A stretch of DNA of 54,034 nt from Streptomyces sp. YIM 98790 (GCF_011421595.1 NZ_WTLH01000014.1:1-54034); one strand, 5' to 3'. Positions 43,923 to 52,875 are shown, counted from the first letter of the stretch. Numbers and translations are program-made. The notes: a model not told the origin generated them from the sequence alone.

Positions 43923-44507
43923 TCACAGGTCCCGGCAGTTCTCCAGGGCGTCGAAAGCGGTGTTGAGCTGCTCGTCGGCGCGGAATTCCCGCACCGGGCC
44001 CTCGTAGCCGTCCACCGCCGCCATGTCCTCCTCCGCCCGGGACACGGCGGTCGCCAGGGCCTCCGGATCGTCGTTGACCCCTGCCTCCTCCAGCGAACTC
44101 GCCGCAGAGGCCAGGGCGGTGCGGGCCTCGCCCAGGCCGGACAGGGCCGCGTCGAACAGCGCCTGGCCCTCCGGCACCGGCGGCGGCCCGGTCTCCGTGA
44201 TGCCCTCCTCCAGCGCGGCCAGCCGTCCGGCGAGGTCGTCCAGGAACAGCACGATGTCCTCCTGTGCCTGCTGCGGACCGTCCTCCGTGCCCTCCTCGGG
44301 GACGGTCAGGCCGTCGCCGCCCGCCGCCACATGGCCGCAGAATTCCTCGCTCCATGCCAGCACTTCCGCGGACACCTCGGCGGCGGTCTCCCGGCCGTCT
44401 CCGGTGCCGGTTCCGCCGTCCGCGGTGCCCGGCGTATCGGAGCTGCATCCGGTGGTGGCCAGTCCGGCGGCCGAGGCCAGCGCGACGGCGGATATCAGGC
44501 GGCGCAT
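43923..44507 (-). CDS. Putative lipoprotein
   Basis: The 194-residue product has a lipoprotein signal (MRRLISAVALASAAGLATTGCSS, lipobox TTGC with Cys21). An acidic, helix-rich mature part contains many Ala/Glu/Asp and two further Cys (EEFCGH, ENCRDL). No domain is recognised. It should be anchored on the outer face of the membrane. Function unknown. A 200-nt gap separates it from the next upstream gene region. Confidence 0.85.
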   Translation of the reverse strand: MRRLISAVALASAAGLATTGCSSDTPGTADGGTGTGDGRETAAEVSAEVLAWSEEFCGHVAAGGDGLTVPEEGTEDGPQQAQEDIVLFLDDLAGRLAALEEGITETGPPPVPEGQALFDAALSGLGEARTALASAASSLEEAGVNDDPEALATAVSRAEEDMAAVDGYEGPVREFRADEQLNTAFDALENCRDL

Positions 44508-44707
44508 GAGGGTCCCTTTCCTTCGCTCCGAACCGGGCGTGGATCCGGTGCCGACGCGGGTGCCGACACGAACGGCGGCGTCAGCGCGAAGGAACGTTAC
44601 TCACGCGTAAATTCGGCGGACAAGACGTCCACGGTGATACGGCCGGGGCGCGGCACGGTTTCATCAGCGGCTGACAACGGGCGGCACCGGAATTGCTCAG
44701 CCCGGCG

Positions 44708-45406
44708 CTATCCGTGGTCGCCGCAGCACGGGTGCGGGTCGGGGATCTCGAAGGGCAGGTAGCCGCCGTGGGCGGGCATCAGCCGCAGCCGCAGCGCTCC
44801 GTCCCGCCACTCCGGTCGCAGATGGCCCCGGGTGTCGAGCCGTGCCTCCGGGGCCACGGCCGCGCCGCCGAGGGCGGTCACCTCCTCGATGGCGGTGCGC
44901 GCCAGCAGCTCCGCGATGCCGAGTACGGCGGGCAGCCCGGCCAGGCCAGGGAACAGCACGGCCCGCCCGCCGCTGCGCGCCGCATGCTCGGCCGCCGCGG
45001 CCGTGGCCGCCTGCCGTGCGGCCTCCGACCGCCCCCCGGCCGCCGTCAGCAGGCGGTTGCCCAGGACGGCGGTGAACGGCGCGGGCCGGTCGGCGCCGCC
45101 CTCGCCGGCCTTCCGGTCCTCGTCCGGCAGGCCGGGCAGGCCGGGCAGACCCGGCAGACCGGGCAGACCGGCGAGGGCGGCCAGACGGTCCCAGACCGCC
45201 TCGGCCGCCGCCGCGTCCGGCAGGCCCAGGGAGAACGTGATCCGGCCGAGGCTGTCCGCCGCCCGGTGGGTGCAGGCGCAGGCGTCCTCCGGCAGCTCCA
45301 GCCGCGCGGCCAGGGTGCGCAGCAGATGGTCGGCCCCGTGCAGGCCGCCGAGGCCGCCGAAACCGGCGTCCAGGCCGATCACGGCGGCCGGGGCGGTGGC
45401 TGTCAC
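44708..45406 (-). CDS. Conserved hypothetical protein coupled to the PHP phosphoesterase
   Basis: The 232-residue product has no signal peptide. It contains ACACTHRAADSLGRITFSLGL, a run of GLP repeats (about residues 95-110, encoded at 45125-45175), a helical RQAATAAAAEHAARSGG region and a Cys-Cys-x-x-His end (PHPCCGDHG) that could bind a metal. I do not recognise the family. The GTG start at 45406 overlaps the PHP gene stop by 4 nt, so they are translated together and probably work together. Confidence 0.75.
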   Translation of the reverse strand: MTATAPAAVIGLDAGFGGLGGLHGADHLLRTLAARLELPEDACACTHRAADSLGRITFSLGLPDAAAAEAVWDRLAALAGLPGLPGLPGLPGLPDEDRKAGEGGADRPAPFTAVLGNRLLTAAGGRSEAARQAATAAAAEHAARSGGRAVLFPGLAGLPAVLGIAELLARTAIEEVTALGGAAVAPEARLDTRGHLRPEWRDGALRLRLMPAHGGYLPFEIPDPHPCCGDHG

Positions 45407-47133
45407 GAGGTGATCACCCACATCGGGTTGGTGTAGAACCACAGGTCGCGCCAGGGGTCGGCGTCGCCCATCACGTCCAGCGCGGGGCCGTGCGGGTCCA
45501 CGGCCGAGCCGTTCAGACCGGGCTGGCTGCGGTTGCCGTCGGTGCCGCGCAGCCGCACGTACAGCGGGCCGGAGACCCTGCCCAGCCGGTAGGTCAGCCG
45601 GACGCTGCCGGTGGACCTGTTCACCTCGAAGGACTTGACCACCCGGGTGCCCGGGGCGGTGAAGGTGTCCTTGTCGGCGGCCGTACCGGTGACCTCGCCC
45701 CGGATGACGTCCACCCGGGCCAGGACGGGCACGAACTGGGCCCAGTTGGCCCCGTTGGCCAGTGCGATGTCCATCACCAGTTCGACCTCGGTGCCGCGCC
45801 TGACGTGCAGCATGCCGCCCAGGGTGACGGACTTGCCGCCGCCGCGGAGCCGGGCGTCCAGGCCGGAGATCAGGCCGCCGTGGTCGACCCAGATCCGGCC
45901 CTCGCGGATGCCGTCCATCACCGCCCGGTAGGAGAAGGAGCGGGCCCCGACGTGGGTGCGGCTGTACTGGCCGGGCCAGAAGTCGCCGGCCGTGAGGTTG
46001 GGCGCGCCCGCGTAGACGGGGTCGTCGTGGAAGCCGTTGGCGTTGAAGTCGGTGCCGTCCGGGCGCCGGGACAGGTCGGCCCAGTTGACGTGCGAGTCGG
46101 AGTTGGCCGTGATCCACCAGGGCTTGCCCTCGGCCAGCAGGCTGTCCCACAGGCCGCCCACGGTGGCGGTCATCCAGTCGAAGCCTCCCCAGGTGCGGTA
46201 GCTCTCCGCCGGGTAGCCAGGCCAGGAGTGGGAGCCGGGGCTGGAGGCGTAGTAGCCGCGGGCGCTGCCCGGGCCGTGCGGGGCGGGGATGCCGGCGGCC
46301 TGGTGGCCGGGTGCGCCCTCCATGCCGACGGCGATGGCCGGCTGCGCGTCCCGCCAGCCGCGGATCTCGTGCGGGGAGTCCACGCCGCGCCGTGCGGGGT
46401 GGTTGGCCAGCATCAGCGCGTCCTTGACCCGGTCCTTGCGCACCTGCTCGGCCAGGAAGTCCAGGCCGGCGATGGCGAGTGCCTCGTTCTCCGGCGAGGT
46501 GCCGCTGGTACCGGTGACGCTGCCGTCGTAGTCGGCCTCGAACTGCTTGAGCACCGACACCTCGTTGCGGCCCGGGTGGACGAAGACGGTGCCGTGCTCG
46601 GCGCCCGGGATGTTCCACTCCAGGCCCTGAAAGACCAGGGTGTCGGGGAAGTCCGCGCGGGCCTCCTTGATGTCCGGGTTGACCTTCTCCACGCCGATCC
46701 GCACGTGGTTGCTGTTGCCGTGGTCGGTGATGACCATCCAGTCCAGGCCGTGGCGGGCGCCGTTGCGCACCTGGTCGGCGACGCGGTACATGGCATCGGG
46801 GCTGTACTGCGTGTGGATGTGGTGGTCACCGGCCAGCCAGAGCAGCCGTCCGCCGTGGCCGCCGCGGCCGGTGACGGGTGTGCCGGCCGCGGGGCCGGGG
46901 ACCGCCATGGCCGGGGCCGCGCCGGTCAGCATGCCCGCGCCGGCCAGGCCCGCGCCGAGCACACCGGCCCGCCGCAGGATGCCGCGCCGGGAGAGCTGCT
47001 CGGGGCTCAGTTCGCTGTCGGGCACGGCGGGGTCCATGGCCGCCGGGAGGGGGCCGGTACCGTCCTCGCCATGGTGCCGGTGGGGGTGCGGGTGTGCATG
47101 CGGGAGGTCGTCGTGGTGGTGGCCGTGGCCCAT
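45403..47133 (-). CDS. Tat-exported PHP-domain phosphoesterase with His-rich N-terminus
   Basis: A 576-residue protein. The first 21 residues contain ten His (MGHGHHHDDLPHAHPHPHRHH), then a twin-arginine signal (SRRGILRRAGVLGAGLAGAGM, Arg49-Arg50) ending near ATG-rich AMA at 77. The PHP domain (from about 97) has metal motifs GDHHIHTQYS, ITDHGNSNH, LEWNIPGAEHG, NHPARRG and NSDSHVNW. PHP enzymes hydrolyse phosphoesters with a trinuclear metal site. A beta-rich C-terminal half follows. ATG 47133 is chosen for its GGGAG site; an upstream start at 47232 is possible. Substrate unknown; the exported location suggests scavenging of phosphate esters. Confidence 0.88.
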   Translation of the reverse strand: MGHGHHHDDLPHAHPHPHRHHGEDGTGPLPAAMDPAVPDSELSPEQLSRRGILRRAGVLGAGLAGAGMLTGAAPAMAVPGPAAGTPVTGRGGHGGRLLWLAGDHHIHTQYSPDAMYRVADQVRNGARHGLDWMVITDHGNSNHVRIGVEKVNPDIKEARADFPDTLVFQGLEWNIPGAEHGTVFVHPGRNEVSVLKQFEADYDGSVTGTSGTSPENEALAIAGLDFLAEQVRKDRVKDALMLANHPARRGVDSPHEIRGWRDAQPAIAVGMEGAPGHQAAGIPAPHGPGSARGYYASSPGSHSWPGYPAESYRTWGGFDWMTATVGGLWDSLLAEGKPWWITANSDSHVNWADLSRRPDGTDFNANGFHDDPVYAGAPNLTAGDFWPGQYSRTHVGARSFSYRAVMDGIREGRIWVDHGGLISGLDARLRGGGKSVTLGGMLHVRRGTEVELVMDIALANGANWAQFVPVLARVDVIRGEVTGTAADKDTFTAPGTRVVKSFEVNRSTGSVRLTYRLGRVSGPLYVRLRGTDGNRSQPGLNGSAVDPHGPALDVMGDADPWRDLWFYTNPMWVITS

Positions 47134-47214
47134 CTGTGCTCCCTGCGGATTCGGGGCGGGACTGCTGCCGGTGGAACCCTCGGGAGAACAGATGAACGCC
47201 GGGTGAGAAATGGC

Positions 47215-47230
47215 GGGCGCCCGGGCGCCC
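47215..47230. promoter_or_regulatory. 16-nt perfect palindrome upstream of the PHP gene
   Basis: GGGCGCCCGGGCGCCC is fully self-complementary and lies about 85 nt before the PHP start codon, downstream of a loose -35/-10 pair. It may be an operator. Confidence 0.4.
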
Positions 47231-47320
47231 ATTGCACGTCACTTGGCATATGCAGGTGAAGTGCGCCGGTGTTGCAGGGGGCCGTCCGGCCTGCGGGAAC
47301 GCGCTGGCCGCCGGGCCCGA

Positions 47321-47352
47321 GTCCGGCCGGCGTCCGGCCGGCGTCCGGCCGG
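47321..47352. repeat. 11-bp tandem repeat downstream of the PucR-type gene
   Basis: Nearly three copies of GTCCGGCCGGC end close to the stop codon at 47363; each copy contains a small palindrome, so the array could form hairpins that end transcription. Confidence 0.75.
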
Positions 47353-47362
47353 AGCCGGTCCG

Positions 47363-48610
47363 TCAGACGGGGCGGCGCGGGCCGCGGGGCAGCGGCAGCA
47401 CGGTGGCGTTCTCCCGCAGCCGCAGGGCGCGCAGCACGCTCTCGGTGGCGAAACGCTGGTCCGGATCGCTGAGCCGGCGGGAGCCGAAAACGCGTTCCAG
47501 GTTCCGCATCCGGTAGCGCACGGTCTGCGGATGCAGATGCAGCAGGTCCGCCATCTCCACGGCATTGCCCCGGGTGGCCAGCCAGGCCCGCAGGGTCTCG
47601 ATCAGCCGTTCCCGCTGCGATTCGGTGAGGTCGGTCAGCGGGGCCAGCTGTCGCCGTGCCATCTGCTCGGTGAGCGCCGGGTCGGTGAGCAGCCAGAGGG
47701 TGACCAGATGGGTCTCGCAGTCGACCAGCGGGCCGTCCTGGATCACGCCGCTGTGCACGAGCTGGAGGGTCTGGCGGGCCCAGCGCAGCGAGTCGCCCGC
47801 GTCGTCCAGCGGCACGGTCAGCCCGATCACGGCCGGTGAGCCGGCCAGCGCCGGTTCCAGGTCGGCCCGGCGGGCCTCGTCGAACGGGCCGGGCAGCAGC
47901 ATGTGCGGCTGCGGATCGGTCAGGTCGGCCAGGGCGTCGCTGTCCAGGGAGTCGCGGGTGAGCTGGGGGTCGGCGGACAGGGCCACCAGGGTGACCTCGT
48001 CCGGCAGCGGCCAGCGGGTGCGCTCGGCCAGTTCGGTGACCCGGGCGCGCGGCGCGGACGGCCCGGCCAGGATCAGCCGCAGCAGCCGGCGCCGGTCGTT
48101 CTCCAGCTGCTCGCCCAGCGCGGCCTCGGCCTGCGCCTGGAGATAACCCTCCCGGGCCAGCGCGGTGATGTCGTCGACGTACGCGAACAGCGCGTCGGCG
48201 AACATCAGCATGAGGGAGGGGGAGAGGCTGTAGCGCTTGCCCGCCTTCTTGGCGTGGCGCAGGGCCAGCCGGGCTCCGAGCTGGAAGGAGCTGTAGACGC
48301 TGTCGAGGCTGCGGCCCAGTCTCGCGGCGGCCCGGCCCAGCCGGCGGCAGAGATCGTCGCGGCGCGCGGTGGGCACACCCGCGTCGGCCACCTGATCGAC
48401 AAATGTGGTCAGGATCTGGTCCACGCAGACTCTGATGCCGCGCCCATAGGGACCGTCCAGCACCTCTGCACAATCCGGCACGGACCTGCGAATCTCGGTG
48501 CCGATCTCTTCCAGAAGGCTGGGAAGTTCCGGGCGCATAATCGCGGCGAATTCCCTTGGGAGCGGTCCCATGGGTTCCTTCAGACTCACGATCTGGGGTG
48601 CCATCGTCAT
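47363..48610 (-). CDS. PucR/CdaR-type helix-turn-helix regulator
   Basis: The 415-residue regulator has an N-terminal helical region with FAAIMRPELPSLLEEIGTEIR, a central GGDEF-like/CdaR region, and the PucR C-terminal HTH (ETLRAWLATRGNAVEMADLLHLHPQTVRYRMRNLERVFG, residues about 345-385), where RYRM and NLE are family hallmarks. Such regulators activate nearby genes in response to metabolites. It is divergent from the mce-linked operon (49107 onward) with 496 nt between, so control of that operon is plausible. ATG 48610 has GGAGG 8 nt upstream. Confidence 0.9.
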   Translation of the reverse strand: MTMAPQIVSLKEPMGPLPREFAAIMRPELPSLLEEIGTEIRRSVPDCAEVLDGPYGRGIRVCVDQILTTFVDQVADAGVPTARRDDLCRRLGRAAARLGRSLDSVYSSFQLGARLALRHAKKAGKRYSLSPSLMLMFADALFAYVDDITALAREGYLQAQAEAALGEQLENDRRRLLRLILAGPSAPRARVTELAERTRWPLPDEVTLVALSADPQLTRDSLDSDALADLTDPQPHMLLPGPFDEARRADLEPALAGSPAVIGLTVPLDDAGDSLRWARQTLQLVHSGVIQDGPLVDCETHLVTLWLLTDPALTEQMARRQLAPLTDLTESQRERLIETLRAWLATRGNAVEMADLLHLHPQTVRYRMRNLERVFGSRRLSDPDQRFATESVLRALRLRENATVLPLPRGPRRPV

Positions 48611-49106
48611 GTCGTTCGCCTCCCTCCGCGGAGAGCGGTTTGAGTGCCCCGGCGGCCACGTGCGGGCAGCGGCGGGCAGGTGCCGGTGCCGTACGCCGGG
48701 CGGCTCACCGAGCGGTCGGATCGGTCCGCCGGGCAGGGTGATGACGCGGTCGTAGCGACACAAGATAGACCAGCGGGTAACCGATAGGCACCCCCCGTGC
48801 ACGGCTGGTGTACGCGTGCACAGCAGGCAGCACGAGTGGAAGCGGGGACCGGGGCGGATTGTCAAGAGGGAGGCTCAGGAACAGTCACCGGATGATGAAT
48901 CACGGGTTCCGGGCTGTGCCGGAGAAACAAGAAAACGCGCGGATTCCCCGGCGCTCCGGGAATTGCGTACTTCTCCATTGCGCCCTTGGTTACCGGTGCG
49001 TAACCTCCCCTCCGCAAGGGCTCACCGGCGACCTCGATTTCCCGGTGATCCCGTGCGCGCATTCCCGCCACCTGCGCTTTCTTTGCGATCAAGAGGAGTC
49101 CCATCG
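48611..49106. other. Divergent regulatory region between the PucR gene and the mce locus
   Basis: No gene is supported in these 496 nt. Elements seen are an 18-nt inverted repeat (48988-49005, listed separately), a related GGTAACC half-site at 48776-48782, and two GTGCAC hexamers (48797-48802 and 48816-48821). The stretch 48880-49000 is AT-richer than the flanks. Confidence 0.6.
48988..49005. promoter_or_regulatory. Operator-like inverted repeat GGTTAC-N6-GTAACC
   Basis: Perfect 6-bp arms separated by 6 nt, about 100 nt before the secreted-protein start and in front of the mce operon. The shape fits a TetR- or PucR-type regulator site. Confidence 0.5.
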
Positions 49107-50036
49107 ATGCACGGGAAAGGGCGCCGGCGCCGGGCGGCACCCGGGAACCGCCGTCGTTGGACGGCCGCCGTCCTGGCGTCCGCCGCGGTCCTGCTCACCC
49201 TGCTGGTGCAGAGCTCCGGCACGGCCGGGGAGGCGGTCCGCGACGGCCGCGGACCGGCCGCCGGACCGGCCGCCGCGCTCCCCGGTCCCGGCCACGGCGG
49301 TCCGCGGCAGGGCCGGGAGGCGGCCGAGCCCCCGCCCTGCCCGGAGGGGAAACCCCCGGGCGAGCTGGACCCGGCCCGGATGCCGGAGCCGCCGGCCGGC
49401 GCCACCGTCACCGAGGTCGGGATCGAGGGCTGCGCCGTCCCCATGGGCTTCGCCGACGTCCGCAAGCTCGGCGGGGCCATGATGATCAACGACCCGGCCC
49501 GGCCGCAGCTCATCCAGCTGAGCATCAACCACCAGATGGTGTCCGCGCCCGGCTACTTCCAGATCCGCCACCTGGGCCGGCTCACCTTCCCGGACGCCGA
49601 GTCCACCTTCCTCGCCTTCGGCTTCCAGCCGGTCACCGCCCGGGTGGAGTTCACCAACGGCCCGGTCACCATCGTCACCGTCCAGCGGGCCGGGGAACAG
49701 CCGCACACCACCGTCGGCTACGACCAGTGGCTCCGCCTCCACGACGTCCGGGTCAACGGCGTGCCCTGGGACGTCGGCCCGGACTGCCGCACCGCCGGGC
49801 CGGTCGACACCGTGCTGGAGGGCGCCGCCCACGAGTACGACGTGCTGGGCGGCGGCACCCTCCGCGGCACCGTCGACATCCCGCCGTTCACCGGCTGCGG
49901 CAGCGGCCGGGACGATGTCTCGCCGCTGCTCACCGCGGCCATCTCCGGCCCGGGGAACTACGTGGAGATCAGCCAGAGCGCCGTGTGCTCCGGCGACTGC
50001 CGGGTGCCGGACCTGCCGGAACTGCCCCGCCATTGA
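49107..50036 (+). CDS. Secreted protein of unknown function upstream of mce genes
   Basis: The 309-residue protein has a very basic N-terminus (RRRR and RRR) and a hydrophobic helix (about 22-40, AAVLASAAVLLTLLV) acting as signal or anchor, a Pro/Gly-rich linker and a beta-rich domain (about 95-300). The latter carries ARVEF, GPDCRTAGP, GGTLRGTVDI and FTGCGS, matching the C-terminal domain of the DUF6801 protein at 42343. Cys residues at these matched sites may form a disulphide. ATG 49107 follows AGAGGAG. Located before mceG, it may deliver or bind the imported lipid. Confidence 0.82.
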   Translation: MHGKGRRRRAAPGNRRRWTAAVLASAAVLLTLLVQSSGTAGEAVRDGRGPAAGPAAALPGPGHGGPRQGREAAEPPPCPEGKPPGELDPARMPEPPAGATVTEVGIEGCAVPMGFADVRKLGGAMMINDPARPQLIQLSINHQMVSAPGYFQIRHLGRLTFPDAESTFLAFGFQPVTARVEFTNGPVTIVTVQRAGEQPHTTVGYDQWLRLHDVRVNGVPWDVGPDCRTAGPVDTVLEGAAHEYDVLGGGTLRGTVDIPPFTGCGSGRDDVSPLLTAAISGPGNYVEISQSAVCSGDCRVPDLPELPRH

Positions 50037-50108
50037 TCCGCTGATCCGCGCCGTGCCGGGCCATGACCGGCAGCGCGGCACCGCCCGCACCCACACAGGG
50101 AGGCCGCC

Positions 50109-51107
50109 ATGGGCGTCGACGTCGTCATCAAGGGTCTGACCAAGTCCTTCGGGGAGCAGACCGTCTGGCAGAACCTCACCCTGACGCTGCCCGCCGGTGA
50201 GATCAGCGTGATGCTCGGCCCCTCCGGAACCGGCAAGACCGTCTTCCTGAAATCCCTGATCGGGCTGCTCAAGCCCGAGGAGGGGGAAGTCCTGGTGGAC
50301 GGCACCGACATGATCAACAGCCCGGAGCAGGAGATCTACGAGGCCCGCAAACGCTTCGGCCTGATGTTCCAGGACGGCGCGCTGTTCGGCTCCCTCACCC
50401 TCTACGACAACATCGCCTTCCCGCTGCGCGAGCACACCCGCAGAACCGAGACCGAGATCCGGCGCATCGTGCTCGAACGCATGGACATGGTCGGCCTGAT
50501 CGGCGCCGAGGACAAACTGCCCGGCGAGATCTCCGGCGGCATGCGCAAGCGCGCCGGCCTGGCCCGCGCGCTGGTGCTGGACCCGCAGATCATCCTGATC
50601 GACGAGCCCGACTCCGGCCTGGACCCGGTCCGCACCGCCTACCTCTCCCAGCTGCTGATCGATCTCAACGCGCAGATCGACGCCACCATGCTGATCGTCA
50701 CCCACAATCTCGACATCGCCTCCACCGTTCCGGACAACATGGGCATGCTCTACCGGCGCAACCTGGTCGCCTTCGGCCCCCGGGAACTGCTGCTCACCAG
50801 CCAGGAGCCCGTGGTCGACCAGTTCCTCTCCGGGCGCCGCGCCGGACCCATCGGCATGTCCGAGGAGAAGGACGCCACCACCCTCGCCGCCGAACGCCGC
50901 GACGGCCTCCACCCCGGGGAGGGACGGGTGCGCACCCTGCCCGCCCAGCTCGACCCCTCCCCGGGCATGCCCGTCCGGCAGGCCGTGCCCCGCCGGATGA
51001 ACCGGGTACTGCGCATGATGTCGCAGCTCCCGCCCGCCGCCCGCCGGGCCATCGAACTGTCCATGCTCTCCGGCGGCCGGGCCGCGGCCGGAGGCCCGCC
51101 GGCATGA
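50109..51107 (+). CDS. mkl: Mce transporter ATP-binding protein MceG/Mkl
   Basis: The 332-residue ABC ATPase has Walker A GPSGTGKT (residues 37-44), Q-loop GLMFQDGALFGSLT, signature EISGGMRKRAGLARAL, Walker B IILIDEPDSGLDP and switch VTHNLD. The DGALFGSL and the C-terminal extension (about 245-332) are typical of Mkl/MlaF-like proteins that energise YrbE permeases. It powers Mce lipid/steroid import. ATG 50109 follows GGGAGG. It overlaps yrbEA by 4 nt. Confidence 0.93.
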   Translation: MGVDVVIKGLTKSFGEQTVWQNLTLTLPAGEISVMLGPSGTGKTVFLKSLIGLLKPEEGEVLVDGTDMINSPEQEIYEARKRFGLMFQDGALFGSLTLYDNIAFPLREHTRRTETEIRRIVLERMDMVGLIGAEDKLPGEISGGMRKRAGLARALVLDPQIILIDEPDSGLDPVRTAYLSQLLIDLNAQIDATMLIVTHNLDIASTVPDNMGMLYRRNLVAFGPRELLLTSQEPVVDQFLSGRRAGPIGMSEEKDATTLAAERRDGLHPGEGRVRTLPAQLDPSPGMPVRQAVPRRMNRVLRMMSQLPPAARRAIELSMLSGGRAAAGGPPA

Positions 51108-51952
51108 GCGGCACCGCGCCCCGATCACCGCACCCGGCCCGGACCGGCCGCCGCCCCGCCGGGCGCGGGCCGCGGCCCCGGCCCCTGCCCGGCCTCGGCA
51201 TGCTGCGCCAGACCGGCCGGATGTTCCTGCTGGCCGGCTCCGTACTGCGGCTGATGTTCCGCCGGCCCTTCAACGCCCGCGAGTTCATCGAGCAGTTCTG
51301 GTTCATCGCCAGCGTCACCATCCTGCCCGCCTGCCTGGTCGCCATCCCCTTCGGCGCGGTGATCGCGCTCCAGGTCGGCTCGCTCACCGAGCAGTTCGGC
51401 GCCCAGTCCTTCACCGGCGGGGCCAGCGTGCTGGCCGTCATCCAGCAGGCCAGCCCGCTCATCGTGGCGCTGCTGGTGTCCGGGGTGGCCGGGTCCGCCC
51501 TCTGCGCCGACCTCGGCGCCCGCACCATCCGGGAGGAACTGGACGCCATGGAGGTGATGGGGATCTCGCCCGTGCACCGGCTGGTCGTCCCCCGGGTGCT
51601 GGCCGCCATGGCCGTGGCCGTGCTGCTCAACGGCCTGGTCTCGGTGGTCGGCACGGTCGGCGGCTACTTCTTCAACGTCATCATGCAGGGCGGCACCCCC
51701 GGCGCCTACGTGGCCAGCTTCTCCGCCCTCGCCCAGCTTCCCGACCTCTACATCTCCGAGCTGAAGGCACTGATCTACGGCTTCCTGGCCGGGGTGGTCG
51801 CCGCGCACCGCGGCATGAACCCGCGCAGCGGCCCCAAGGGAGTGGGCGACGCGGTCAACCAGTCCGTGGTCATCACCTTCCTGCTGCTGTTCTTCGTCAA
51901 TCTCGTGCTCACCACCGTCTACCTCCAGATCGTCCCCCCGAAGGGAGGCTGA
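51104..51952 (+). CDS. yrbEA: Mce transporter permease YrbEA (MlaE family)
   Basis: This 282-residue MlaE/YrbE permease has the family core: EFIEQFWFIASVTILPACLVAIPFGAVIALQ, REELDAMEVMGISPVHRLVVPRVLA (the EEx-DAxE-MGI motif), and FLAGVVAAHRGMNPRSGPKGVGDAVNQSVV. About five to six membrane helices. With YrbEB it forms the membrane pore for Mce substrate. ATG 51104 overlaps mkl by 4 nt; only 2 nt separate it from yrbEB. Confidence 0.95.
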   Translation: MSGTAPRSPHPARTGRRPAGRGPRPRPLPGLGMLRQTGRMFLLAGSVLRLMFRRPFNAREFIEQFWFIASVTILPACLVAIPFGAVIALQVGSLTEQFGAQSFTGGASVLAVIQQASPLIVALLVSGVAGSALCADLGARTIREELDAMEVMGISPVHRLVVPRVLAAMAVAVLLNGLVSVVGTVGGYFFNVIMQGGTPGAYVASFSALAQLPDLYISELKALIYGFLAGVVAAHRGMNPRSGPKGVGDAVNQSVVITFLLLFFVNLVLTTVYLQIVPPKGG

Positions 51953-51954
51953 CC

Positions 51955-52875
51955 GTGGCTCTCCTGGACCGGGACCCCGAACCGCGGACCGTGCGCACCC
52001 CCCGCCCCGCCCCCGCGGCGCCGCCCCGCCCCGCCGGCCGGCTCGCCGGGCTGCGCCGCGCGCTGCGCCCCCGCCGGCTGTTCGGCTTCCTCGACCGGCC
52101 CGGCGACCAGCTCACCTTCTACCTCCGCGCGCTGCTGTGGACGCCCAGAGCGGTGCGCCGCTATCTGCGCGAGGTGCAGCGGCTGCTCTCCGAAGTGGCC
52201 TTCGGCAGCGGCGGCCTCGGCGTGATCGGCGGCACCGTCGGCGTGATGATCGGCATCACCCTGTTCACCGGCATGGTGGTCGGCATCCAGGGCTATGCCG
52301 CGCTCAGCCAGATCGGCACCGAGGCGCTCACCGGCTTCGTCAGCGCCTACTTCAACACCCGTGAGATCGCCCCGCTGGTGGCCGGGCTCTCGCTGTCCGC
52401 CACCGTCGGCGCCGGATTCACCGCACAGCTGGGCGCCATGCGCATCAACGAGGAGGTCGACGCCCTGGAGTCGATGGGCATCCGCTCCCTGCCCTACCTG
52501 GTCTCCACCCGGATCGTGGCCGGTTTCGTGGCCGTCATCCCGCTCTACGCCATCGGCCTGCTCAGCTCCTACCTGGCCTCCCGCTACGTCACCGTGCTGT
52601 TCAGCGGCCAGTCCACCGGCACCTACGACCACTACTTCGGCATGTTCCTCTCACCCACCGACGTCCTGCTGTCCTTCCTGAAGGTGATGGTGTTCAGCGT
52701 GCTGGTGATCCTCGCCCACTGCTACCACGGCTACCGCGCCTCCGGGGGCCCGGCCGGGGTCGGGGTGGCCGTCGGCCGCTCCGTGCGCACCGCCATCGTG
52801 CTGATCGCGGTCACCGACTTCTTCCTCTCCCTGGCCCTGTGGGGAACCACCACGACCGTGCGGGTGGCCGGATGA
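51955..52875 (+). CDS. yrbEB: Mce transporter permease YrbEB (MlaE family)
   Basis: The second MlaE permease is 306 residues long, with a Pro/Arg-rich N-terminus. It carries GVMIGITLFTGMVVGIQGYAALSQIG, INEEVDALESMGIRSLPYLVSTR (the same EE-DALE-MGI motif) and CYHGYRASGGPAGVGVAVGRSVRTA. GTG 51955 is 2 nt after yrbEA. It overlaps mceA by 4 nt (ATGA). Confidence 0.95.
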   Translation: MALLDRDPEPRTVRTPRPAPAAPPRPAGRLAGLRRALRPRRLFGFLDRPGDQLTFYLRALLWTPRAVRRYLREVQRLLSEVAFGSGGLGVIGGTVGVMIGITLFTGMVVGIQGYAALSQIGTEALTGFVSAYFNTREIAPLVAGLSLSATVGAGFTAQLGAMRINEEVDALESMGIRSLPYLVSTRIVAGFVAVIPLYAIGLLSSYLASRYVTVLFSGQSTGTYDHYFGMFLSPTDVLLSFLKVMVFSVLVILAHCYHGYRASGGPAGVGVAVGRSVRTAIVLIAVTDFFLSLALWGTTTTVRVAG

